Origin: Pseudomonadota bacterium | GTDB lineage: Bacteria; Pseudomonadota; Gammaproteobacteria; Burkholderiales; Burkholderiaceae_D | Direction: 5' to 3' | Length of the DNA: 5,141 bases | Assembly: GCA_023409175.1 (NCBI GenBank) | Contig: JAEYIG010000248.1 | Span: forward strand, 1 to 5,141 | Shown: positions 1-5,141 of the stretch, piece by piece | Position numbering within the stretch: the stretch's first letter is position 1 | Layout of the letters: every line of letters starts with the position of its first letter | Translations under genes and position numbers: made by a program | The notes under the pieces: generated by a model | Database searches by the model: none | What the model was told of the DNA's origin: nothing | The model's input: the letters and a program-made list of their open reading frames with translations, nothing else

Positions 1-188
1 GAAGGCTTATTGATGAATTCGATGACGGGGTTTCCCGCTTTGCGCTTGAATGGTGTTATTGAGGCGATGGTATGAAATGCTCCATCTAAATCAAAAGAGG
101 TCGTATTTGCACGAAAAAAACGTTGAAAGGCAAGAACCGGAGGGAAAACACGGGGTCTATCAGTATGTCTTCCCGAGTTGTCATCCAT
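1..188 (-). CDS. Possible 5' end of a hypothetical protein, cut by the window edge
   Basis: On the minus strand an ATG at 188-186 opens a frame of about 62 codons with no stop before the window ends. It begins MDDNSGRHTDRPRVFPPV and, near the edge, reads TPFKRKAGNPVIEFINKP. A purine-rich AAGGA lies about 10 bases upstream of the ATG, which is farther than ideal. I do not recognise a family, and there is no signal peptide or membrane segment. The later part (about residues 29-62) reads more like ordinary protein than the arginine- and proline-rich start, so the true start could lie downstream. A chance open frame is a serious alternative, since 60 open codons are not rare at this base composition. 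Confidence 0.2.
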   Translation of the reverse strand, partial: MDDNSGRHTDRPRVFPPVLAFQRFFRANTTSFDLDGAFHTIASITPFKRKAGNPVIEFINKP

Positions 189-300
189 CCAGATGTTTTC
201 CTTGTCATGATGCGGTCACATGGTGCGAATATTCTAAGCGTATCGGAGGGCATTCACCTACAAGGCATTTGCCCGACGGGTTGATCATCATTTTAAGGAA

Positions 301-304
301 AAGG
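301..304 (+). promoter_or_regulatory. Ribosome binding site of the 65-aa small gene
   Basis: AAGG, inside a longer AAGGAAAAGG purine run from 295, ends 7 bases before the ATG at 312. The spacing is normal and this is the main support that the short frame is translated. A similar AAAAAGGA lies before the second small gene. Confidence 0.5.
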
Positions 305-311
305 TGCAATC

Positions 312-509
312 ATGGACGTGGTTATCAACAAACGGAAGATACGCGATACGGTCAAACAGCTGGTTGATCATGGCCAGAAAAACCAGAAACAGGAAAACCG
401 GAGTCATCCGGCCAATCCCGTTTTTCAGGTTCCCTGTCTGATCGGAAACGGTTTCGGCGGGAGTCCCTACCTGACGGCCGGAACGGTTATGGCAGTAAAG
501 CAATTCTGA
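312..509 (+). CDS. Small hypothetical protein (65 aa), first copy of a paired cassette
   Basis: I do not recognise this protein. It has a well-spaced ribosome binding site, an ATG start, a TGA stop and an intrinsic terminator 35 bases after the stop, so it has the parts of a complete one-gene transcription unit. The first half (residues 1-32) is charged and hydrophilic, with KRK at 7-9 and a Gln/Lys/Asn-rich stretch at 22-29. The second half is uncharged, with one cysteine (C42) and a glycine-rich GNGFGGSPYLTAGT at 45-58. There is no membrane helix or signal peptide. Residues 1-10 match those of the 75-aa protein encoded at 806 at seven of ten positions (M, D, V, I, K, R, I), and the 3' tails of the two genes are close to identical. 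The function is unknown. The basic-leader-then-glycine-rich layout is loosely like a peptide precursor, but no processing or modification gene lies nearby. A spurious frame remains possible. Confidence 0.5.
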   Translation: MDVVINKRKIRDTVKQLVDHGQKNQKQENRSHPANPVFQVPCLIGNGFGGSPYLTAGTVMAVKQF

Positions 510-522
510 CTTTTATTTGTCC

Positions 523-572
523 TTTTTAGAGTTTTTTTCATTTTGCCGGAAATCTGATTTCCGGCTTTTTTA
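523..572 (+). repeat. 3' tail module, copy 1
   Basis: This stretch runs from a T-rich tract through GAGTTTTTTTCATTTTGCC and the terminator hairpin to its T run. It matches 1050-1096 with only small changes: one or two extra Ts per tract and a different hairpin loop. It lies wholly outside the coding frame. Either it was duplicated together with the small gene or it is a terminator type used repeatedly in this genome. Confidence 0.7.
545..571 (+). terminator. Intrinsic terminator of the 65-aa small gene
   Basis: A perfect 8-bp stem, GCCGGAAA/TTTCCGGC, with loop TCTGA (extendable through the loop to a near-complete palindrome), is followed by six Ts at 566-571. The T run is on the plus-strand 3' side, so it serves the gene ending at 509. 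A run of As and Ts also precedes the stem, but the minus-strand side lacks a clean T run directly after the hairpin. Confidence 0.85.
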
Positions 573-794
573 TTGTCGTTTTTCGAAAATGTCATTATCT
601 GGTGGTCACAGGCAATCGCTGAATTTGTGTCCATAAATGAACGATCCCCCTTTTGAGATATGTCGTTTTTTTCGATGATTCTTTTGATTTTGGTTGAATG
701 TCACCGGCAAGTAATGAAAGACACTTATCTTCCAGTCATCGATTAAAACCGTGTTGATAGCTGGGAAAAATCAGTGTCGATTACTTTGTCAAAA
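572..794. other. Intergenic spacer between the two small genes
   Basis: About 220 bases, AT-rich in places, with no frame longer than about 15 codons that has a ribosome binding site. A short direct repeat, TGTCGTTTTTCGA near 574 and TGTCGTTTTTTTCGA near 661, is visible; its meaning is unclear. The promoter of the 806 gene must be here because a strong terminator precedes the spacer. The best -35-like box is TTGATA at 754-759, but it lacks a good -10 at the right distance, so I do not call a promoter. Confidence 0.5.
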
Positions 795-798
795 AGGA
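795..798 (+). promoter_or_regulatory. Ribosome binding site that decides the start at 806
   Basis: AGGA, within AAAAAGGA at 791-798, lies 7 bases before the ATG at 806. An in-frame TTG at 800 would sit only one base from it and so could not be used with this site. This favours the ATG and a 75-aa product. Confidence 0.6.
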
Positions 799-805
799 TT
801 TGATC

Positions 806-1033
806 ATGGATGACGTGATAACGAAACGGAATATCATGCGAGCCGTTATCCTGGCATGCATTCCCGCCTGCCTCTCGGCAGTGATGCTTTACAAATTACC
901 CGTGAAGGATTTTCTGGTATCTGCCATTCTTGAAAACACTGGCAGTTATGTGAGTGGACATCCCGATGTAAAACCGGATTCGAAAATGACGGACCGGTTG
1001 AAAAAGGATCGTTGGATGGATTTGTTTTTGTAG
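806..1033 (+). CDS. Small single-pass membrane protein (75 aa), second copy of a paired cassette
   Basis: I do not recognise a family. A short basic head (K7, R8, R12) is followed by a hydrophobic segment at about residues 10-29 (from IMRAVILAC through AVMLY). This predicts a membrane anchor with the N-terminus inside and the remaining 45 residues outside the inner membrane. The tail is polar, with many Lys and Asp, and ends WMDLFL. Two cysteines (C18, C22) lie inside the helix. VILAC loosely resembles a lipobox, but the hydrophobic stretch before C18 is too short and contains R12, so a lipoprotein is less likely. The gene has its own ribosome binding site, two consecutive TAG codons at its end and a strong terminator 34 bases later. 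Its first ten residues and its 3' tail match the gene at 312, so the two are probably paralogous. It converges with the hybrid kinase gene. The role is unknown. Confidence 0.6.
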   Translation: MDDVITKRNIMRAVILACIPACLSAVMLYKLPVKDFLVSAILENTGSYVSGHPDVKPDSKMTDRLKKDRWMDLFL

Positions 1034-1049
1034 TAGCTGTTTTAATGCG

Positions 1050-1096
1050 TTTTGAGTTTTTTCATTTGCCGGAAACACCTGTTTCCGGCTTTTTTT
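1050..1096 (+). repeat. 3' tail module, copy 2
   Basis: This is the second copy of the tail at 523-572: TTTTGAGTTTTTTCATTTG followed by a GCCGGAAA...TTTCCGGC hairpin and a T run. The flanking bases and the loop differ, so the shared block has clear edges. The agreement includes the unpaired T-rich stretch before the hairpin, which is more than the terminator function alone requires. Confidence 0.7.
1068..1096 (+). terminator. Intrinsic terminator of the 75-aa small gene
   Basis: A perfect 9-bp stem, GCCGGAAAC/GTTTCCGGC, with loop ACCT (1077-1080), is followed by seven Ts at 1090-1096. It is oriented for plus-strand transcription. Read from the minus strand the hairpin is followed by AAATG, not a T run, so it is a poor terminator for the kinase gene converging from the right; no clear terminator for that gene is visible between 1134 and 1097. 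Confidence 0.88.
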
Positions 1097-1134
1097 ATCC
1101 AGGAATCCCTGTTTTTACAGTTCGGCCATGTCAG

Positions 1135-2868
1135 TCAGGACACTTTTTCGAGTGATGATGCGACAACCCGGATCAGCCTGTCCGGATCAATGGGTTTGGC
1201 CAGGTAATCGTTCATTCCGCTTTCCAGAGCGGTTTCCATATCGCTCCTGAACGCATTTGCGGTCAGTGCAATGATTGGGATCGTTTTGGCGTCGGCTTTG
1301 TCAAAGCCCCGAATTGTCCGGGTTGCGAGAAGTCCGTCCATTGTCGGCATGTGGACATCCATCAGGATAAGGCTGTAAAAACCTTCTGGCGATGTGCTGA
1401 ATTTATCGACAGCTTCACGGCCGTTCCAGACATGTTCCAAGATTGCACCGGTGGGCTCAAGCATGGCGATGACGATTTCCGCATTGATTTCATTGTCTTC
1501 GGCTACCAGAATCCGGCGACCTTTCATATCAAAAGGCTTGTTTTCAAACGTTTTTTTACTTATTGAAAGACTATCCGGATTTTTATGTTCCATCTGTTTC
1601 AGGTTGAGACTGACGGTAAAGGTCGAACCGTGACCAAGCACGCTTTTGACGGACATATGGCCATGCATCATTTTCAGGAGATTCTGGCAGATGGCCAGCC
1701 CAAGACCAGTGCCGCCATACTGCATGACAGTTTGCTTTTCCTGCTCGAAAGGTTCAAACATGCGTTGCATGAATTCGTCAGACATGCCGACGCCGTTATC
1801 GCTGATGACAAATTCAAGTTTCACGTGGGAGTCGGCAGCTGGCGTCTGCCGTACGAGAAGGGTGACCTTACCCCCGACCGGAGTGAATTTGATGGCATTT
1901 GAAACGATATTGATGATGATTTGCGTAATTCTGAGCTCGTCCCCCAGTACAGGCTGATCCGTCATCCCTTCCTTGATTACGCTGAAATCAATCTTCCTGT
2001 CAGCCGCTTTCTGTAAAAACATGATTTCGATGTTGTCCAGCATCTGGAGAGGGTTGAATTCTTTTTCATACAATTCAACCTTTCCGCTTTCGATTCGCGC
2101 CATATCCAGAATGTCATTGATCAGGGCAAGCAGAAACTGGGAAGACATATCGAGCTTGTTCAGGCTGTCGCTGAGCTTTTCCCGGTTTTCGAGCGACATT
2201 TTCGCAATTTTCGTCATGCCGATAATGCCGTTCATCGGGGTGCGTATTTCGTGTGACATTCTGGAAAGGAACTCGCTTTTTTCCCGGCTGGCATTTTCGG
2301 CGGCCAGAAGATCCTGGCTCAATTTCCTCTGGCGTGAAGAAAGGATATAAAAAAGGATAATAAGAGTGATGAAGACGAGGTTCAGGCCGATGACCCAGCT
2401 CCATGTACGGTGCACGATTTTTTCGGAATAGAGTTCGGATGCCGAAACAGCCTGGTTTGCCAGCTCGAAGTAATTTTCGCTGAGTTCGTACAGCTTTTCG
2501 GTATTGCCGCCGTTGCGGACGGCATGGATTTCGGTCTTGATGGTTTCCCACTGGCTCTGGAGCTGTTCCAACAGGTTCTGGTAATCGGGATCGTCCAGAT
2601 AAATGAGCCCGTTGGGACCGTTCCCATTCGTAAGCTCGTTAATGATGCAATCAAGGCGTCTGATCAGGGGGTCGTCAGGAATGAGCCTGAGTTCCTGTTT
2701 GACAAGTCGCTGGGTCGCACCACGGACGATGCCTGTGTAATTGATGACCCTGGCATGTCCCTGTAATTCGTTGATGTAGTAGAGGGAAATGCCGCTCAAA
2801 AGAGTAAACGCGACGATCAATAGCACGGTCACTATTTTTTTGCGCATATCGCGTGACATTGAAGTCAT
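1135..2868 (-). CDS. Membrane-bound hybrid sensor histidine kinase with C-terminal receiver domain
   Basis: This 577-aa protein should sense a signal outside the inner membrane, autophosphorylate on a histidine and pass the phosphate to its own receiver aspartate. Membrane helix 1 is at about 11-31 and helix 2 at about 156-177. They enclose about 125 mostly helical periplasmic residues; INYTGIVRGATQRLVKQEL at 42-60 resembles the P-box-like helix of NarX/PilJ-type sensors. The HisKA domain has SHEIRTPMN with phospho-acceptor H206. The HATPase domain has an N box at about 314-329 (N320, N324), DNGVGM at 357-362 and GGTGLGLAI at 385-393. The receiver (about 451-572) has E457/D458, phospho-acceptor D504, T536 and K558. 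All key residues are present. There is no HPt or DNA-binding domain, so the phosphate must go to a separate HPt protein or the receiver must act locally. No partner gene is in view. The ATG at 2868 has AGGAAG about 8 bases upstream; an in-frame ATG three codons on is less well placed. The signal is unknown. Confidence 0.95.
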   Translation of the reverse strand: MTSMSRDMRKKIVTVLLIVAFTLLSGISLYYINELQGHARVINYTGIVRGATQRLVKQELRLIPDDPLIRRLDCIINELTNGNGPNGLIYLDDPDYQNLLEQLQSQWETIKTEIHAVRNGGNTEKLYELSENYFELANQAVSASELYSEKIVHRTWSWVIGLNLVFITLIILFYILSSRQRKLSQDLLAAENASREKSEFLSRMSHEIRTPMNGIIGMTKIAKMSLENREKLSDSLNKLDMSSQFLLALINDILDMARIESGKVELYEKEFNPLQMLDNIEIMFLQKAADRKIDFSVIKEGMTDQPVLGDELRITQIIINIVSNAIKFTPVGGKVTLLVRQTPAADSHVKLEFVISDNGVGMSDEFMQRMFEPFEQEKQTVMQYGGTGLGLAICQNLLKMMHGHMSVKSVLGHGSTFTVSLNLKQMEHKNPDSLSISKKTFENKPFDMKGRRILVAEDNEINAEIVIAMLEPTGAILEHVWNGREAVDKFSTSPEGFYSLILMDVHMPTMDGLLATRTIRGFDKADAKTIPIIALTANAFRSDMETALESGMNDYLAKPIDPDRLIRVVASSLEKVS

Positions 2869-2973
2869 GAATACTCTTCCTGTCTGCTGACCGTTCCAGC
2901 TTTAGCCGAGGTTTAAAGAAGTGATCCCTGTTCCGTTCTTGGTGCATTCTTAAGTATGCCGTCTTTTATAAGA

Positions 2974-2995
2974 TCCGGACGTCAAACTGTCCGGA
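2974..2995. promoter_or_regulatory. Perfect inverted repeat upstream of the kinase gene
   Basis: TCCGGAC and GTCCGGA are exact inverted 7-mers separated by 8 bases (GTCAAACT). The dyad is about 106-127 bases upstream of the kinase start. With no T run after it on either strand it is not an obvious terminator. It could be an operator for a dimeric regulator or a hairpin in the leader RNA; chance is also possible. Confidence 0.35.
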
Positions 2996-3060
2996 AACAA
3001 ATGCCTTATTATGAAGGGATACGTGAAAACTTATTGCCTTGTGGAAACGTTGTTTTCTGG

Positions 3061-3091
3061 ATTGTAGCATGGTTAGTTGCCTAAATGTCAT
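3061..3091 (-). promoter_or_regulatory. Weak sigma70-type promoter candidate for the kinase gene
   Basis: On the minus strand ATGACA (3091-3086) and TACAAT (3066-3061) each match the sigma70 consensus at five of six positions. The 19-base spacer is longer than ideal. It lies just after the htpG terminator, where a kinase promoter would be expected, and would give a leader of about 185 bases that contains the inverted repeat at 2974-2995. This was identified by eye only. Confidence 0.3.
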
Positions 3092-3135
3092 TAAAAAGAA
3101 CAGAAAGGGAAGCGCTGAAAGTGTGTGCCCAAATG

Positions 3136-3162
3136 AAAAAACCCGGAATGACCGGGTTTTTT
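3136..3162 (-). terminator. Intrinsic terminator of htpG
   Basis: A stem of CCCGG/CCGGG, extended by AAAAAA pairing with TTTTTT, closes a 5-base loop. It starts 25 bases after the htpG stop codon. The A/T flanks make it symmetric, so it could work in both directions, but no plus-strand gene ends here. It separates htpG from the kinase gene. Confidence 0.88.
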
Positions 3163-3186
3163 CAGGATGCTTTATTAGTTGACGGA

Positions 3187-5109
3187 TCAGTCGCCTTTCT
3201 TGCCGATTGAATCCAGGAGCATGTTGTTCATCAGCTTGACGAAAGCGGCCGGGTCTTTAAGGGCTCCCCCTTCGGCAAGGACTGCCTGATCGAACAGCAG
3301 GTTGGTCCAGTCGTCAAAGTGTTTGTCTTCATACTTCAGCGCCTGGACAATCGGATGGGTCGGGTTGATTTCCAGAATCGGCTTCATGTTAGGCACTTTC
3401 TGGCCGGCAGCTTTCAGCATTCTCTGGAGGTTGCCCGACATGTCGTTTTCATCGGCAATCAGACACGATGGCGAATCGGTCAACCTGACTGTCACCTTGA
3501 CGTCCTTGACCTTTTTGCCCAGTACCGTCTTCATTTTTTCGATCGTATCCGCAAATTCGGTCTGGTTTTCCTCGTTCTGTTTCTTTTCTTCCTCATCAGC
3601 CAGTTTCAGAAGGTCGAGATTGCCCTGTGCGACGGACATCAGGTTCTTTTCGTTATATTCCGTCAGGAAAGACAGCATCCATTCGTCGACACGGTCGGTC
3701 AGGATGAGGACTTCAATGCCTTTCTTCCTGAAGATTTCCATATGGGGGCTGTTTTTCGCGGCGGTATAATTTTCTGCCGTAATGTAGAAAATCCGGACCT
3801 GATTTTCTTTCATCCTCGATATGTAATCGTCAAGCGAAACGTCCTGGGCTTCCGAATCATTGTGCGTGGAAGCGAAACGCAGCAATTTGGCAATCCGTTC
3901 CTTGTTGCCCGGGTCTTCTCCGACACCTTCCTTCAGAACCTGTCCAAACTGGTTCCAGAACGTGGTATAGAGTTCTTTCTTGGCCGGATCGTCGGATTGT
4001 GCCAGTTCTTCCAGCATCGTCAGGACGCGACGGGTCGAGCCTTCCCGGATCATCTTCACGTCACGGGATTCCTGCAGGATTTCACGGGATACGTTCAGTG
4101 GCAGGTCGTTCGAGTCGATCACCCCGCGGACGAAACGCAGGTAAACCGGCATCAGCTGTTCCGCGTCGTCCATGATGAAAACACGCTTGACGTAGAGCTT
4201 GATGCCGCCGCGCTTGTTCCTGTCCCACAGGTCGAAAGGCGCTTCTTTCGGGATATAGAGCAACTGGTTGTATTCCGTCCGGCCTTCGACCTTGTTGTGT
4301 GTCCAGGTCAGCGGGTCGTTAACGTCATGGGTGATGTGTTTGTAAAACTCGCGGTACTGCTCATCGGTAATATCGGCCTTGTTCCGTGCCCAGAGCGCGT
4401 TGGCCTGATTGACGGTTTCCAGTTCCGTTCCGGTTTTCAAGGTTTTCGACTCATTGTCCCATTCCTCTTTCAACATCTGGATAGGCAACGAGACATGGTC
4501 GGAATATTTTCGGATGATGGCTTTCAGCCGCCAGTTGGTCAGGAAGTCGTCTTCACCTTCCCGCAGATGCAATGTAATGTCCGTCCCGCGTTGTGCACGG
4601 TCGATCCTTTCAACGGTAAAGTCGCCTTCGCCAGTCGATTCCCAGCGGATGCCTTCGCTCGCTGGCAGGCCTGCACGGCGGGATTCGACGGTAATTTTGT
4701 CCGCGACGATAAAGCCGGAGTAAAAACCCACGCCGAATTGCCCGATCAGTGCATCGTTTTTCTTCTGGTCACTGGACAGACGGGAAAGGAATTCTTTTGT
4801 GCCGGATTTTGCGATAGTGCCCAGATGAGCGACGGCTTCATCCCGGCTCATACCGATACCATTATCAGAAATGGTAATGGTTTTGTTTTCCGGGGAAAAC
4901 GAAATCCTGATTTTCAGATCCGGATCGTGTTCCTGCAATTCAGGCTTGTCCAGCGCTTCATAACGGAGCCGGTCGATGGCGTCCGATGCGTTTGAGATCA
5001 ATTCGCGCAGGAAGATTTCCTTGTTGGAATAGAGAGAATGGATCATCAGTTGCAGAAGCTGTTTCACTTCTGCCTGAAAGCCCATGGTTTGTTTTTCTGA
5101 TTCAGCCAT
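3187..5109 (-). CDS. htpG: Molecular chaperone HtpG (bacterial Hsp90)
   Basis: HtpG is the cytoplasmic, ATP-driven homodimeric Hsp90 chaperone, which remodels client proteins and works with the DnaK system. The product has 640 residues, full length for the family. The N-terminal GHKL ATPase domain has [10 protein letters not shown] with E36 and N40 (catalytic glutamate and magnesium-binding asparagine), DNGIGM at 82-87, GTIAKSGT at 97-104 and the lid-region GQFGVGFYS at 123-131. The middle domain (about 235-500) includes [11 protein letters not shown], with R342 as the likely ATP-contacting arginine. The C-terminal dimerisation domain follows a Glu/Lys-rich linker (about 505-517). There is no MEEVD tail, as expected for bacteria. 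The start is the ATG at 5109, with GAGG 5 bases upstream. No frameshift or missing key residue is seen. A terminator follows the stop, and the gene upstream is outside the window. Confidence 0.99.
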   Translation of the reverse strand: MAESEKQTMGFQAEVKQLLQLMIHSLYSNKEIFLRELISNASDAIDRLRYEALDKPELQEHDPDLKIRISFSPENKTITISDNGIGMSRDEAVAHLGTIAKSGTKEFLSRLSSDQKKNDALIGQFGVGFYSGFIVADKITVESRRAGLPASEGIRWESTGEGDFTVERIDRAQRGTDITLHLREGEDDFLTNWRLKAIIRKYSDHVSLPIQMLKEEWDNESKTLKTGTELETVNQANALWARNKADITDEQYREFYKHITHDVNDPLTWTHNKVEGRTEYNQLLYIPKEAPFDLWDRNKRGGIKLYVKRVFIMDDAEQLMPVYLRFVRGVIDSNDLPLNVSREILQESRDVKMIREGSTRRVLTMLEELAQSDDPAKKELYTTFWNQFGQVLKEGVGEDPGNKERIAKLLRFASTHNDSEAQDVSLDDYISRMKENQVRIFYITAENYTAAKNSPHMEIFRKKGIEVLILTDRVDEWMLSFLTEYNEKNLMSVAQGNLDLLKLADEEEKKQNEENQTEFADTIEKMKTVLGKKVKDVKVTVRLTDSPSCLIADENDMSGNLQRMLKAAGQKVPNMKPILEINPTHPIVQALKYEDKHFDDWTNLLFDQAVLAEGGALKDPAAFVKLMNNMLLDSIGKKGD

Positions 5110-5113
5110 TTTT

Positions 5114-5134
5114 ACCTCGTAGACAGCGATATTA
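5114..5134 (-). promoter_or_regulatory. htpG ribosome binding site and possible -10 box
   Basis: On the minus strand GAGGT (5118-5114) is the ribosome binding site. TAATAT (5134-5129), about 20 bases before the start codon, could be a -10 box giving a very short leader. Any -35 box lies beyond the window edge. No CCCCAT-type heat-shock (sigma32) -10 element is visible in the few bases available, so regulation cannot be judged. Confidence 0.35.
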
Positions 5135-5141
5135 AATGAAT

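Larger units (their letters stand above)
1..311. other. Left-edge region without a convincing gene
   Basis: No frame here has a good start, ribosome binding site and recognisable product together. Three weak signals are present. A plus-strand frame entering from the left edge (from base 3) reads RLIDEFDDGVSRFALEWCY and stops at 60-62; it could be the last 19 residues of an upstream gene. A minus-strand frame is open from 188 to the edge (listed separately). A plus-strand frame from 50 to 367 is open but lacks a ribosome binding site and overlaps the better-supported start at 312. The first two overlap on opposite strands, so at most one is likely real. The last part (about 190-311) must carry the promoter and leader of the 312 gene if that gene is transcribed alone, but I could not pick a convincing -35/-10 pair. 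Confidence 0.5.

Noticed and set aside
50..367. A 105-codon plus-strand open frame
   Set aside because: No ribosome binding site precedes the ATG, the product is rich in Arg, His and Cys with no domain, and it overruns the better-supported start at 312 in another frame.
288..503. A 71-codon minus-strand frame with a hydrophobic stretch (VFLFLVFLAMINQLF)
   Set aside because: It needs a TTG start and is antisense to the small gene at 312-509, which has a good ribosome binding site and a matching terminator. The hydrophobic stretch is the complement of Lys/Gln/Asn codons.
589..750. Several tiny frames (10-15 codons) between the small genes
   Set aside because: None has a ribosome binding site, and frames of this length are expected by chance.
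754..782. TTGATA with a 17-base spacer as a promoter for the 806 gene
   Set aside because: The matching -10 hexamer, TCGATT, fits poorly, and transcription would begin almost at the ribosome binding site.
2114..2551. A 145-codon minus-strand frame and others within the kinase gene
   Set aside because: They are out-of-frame shadows of the hybrid kinase, whose own frame carries every expected motif.
3014..3070. A short plus-strand frame, MKGYVKTYCLVETLFSGL, in the kinase leader
   Set aside because: Only 18 codons, no convincing ribosome binding site, and it lies antisense to the likely kinase promoter and leader.
3319..4995. A 558-codon plus-strand open frame
   Set aside because: It lies entirely antisense to htpG, whose product matches a known family from end to end. 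The product has no recognisable domain and no ribosome binding site was apparent. Long antisense frames are a common by-product of codon bias in conserved genes.

Overview
The window looks like ordinary chromosome from a Gram-negative, probably betaproteobacterial, genome with mid-range GC. The full-length HtpG reads as proteobacterial. The style of the hybrid kinase, with its P-box-like sensor, would fit Oxalobacteraceae (my best guess is an Oxalobacter-like organism). This placement is from memory of the families and was not searched.

Layout from left to right. Bases 1-311 hold no convincing gene; one frame on the minus strand (188 down to the left edge) stays open and could be the 5' part of a truncated gene. 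Two small plus-strand genes follow: 312-509 (65 aa) and 806-1033 (75 aa, one predicted membrane helix). Each has its own ribosome binding site and its own strong intrinsic terminator (545-571 and 1068-1096). Their first ten residues match at seven positions, and their 3' untranslated tails and terminators are nearly the same sequence, while the protein bodies between look unrelated. They therefore look like two diverged copies of one small-gene cassette, and this is the most unusual part of the window.

Convergent with them, on the minus strand, is a 577-aa membrane-bound hybrid histidine kinase (2868-1135). It has two membrane helices around a periplasmic helical sensor, a HisKA/HATPase core and a C-terminal receiver domain, but no HPt domain and no partner regulator in view. 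Upstream of it is a leader of about 320 bases that contains the htpG terminator, a weak promoter candidate and a perfect 7-bp inverted repeat. At the right end htpG (5109-3187, minus strand) encodes a complete 640-aa Hsp90 chaperone, with its ribosome binding site and a possible -10 box just inside the window edge.

The kinase and htpG lie in the same direction but are separated by a strong terminator, so they are probably separate transcription units. Nothing in the sequence links the small genes functionally to the kinase beyond their being next to each other. I see no RNA genes, CRISPR arrays, insertion sequences or phage genes.
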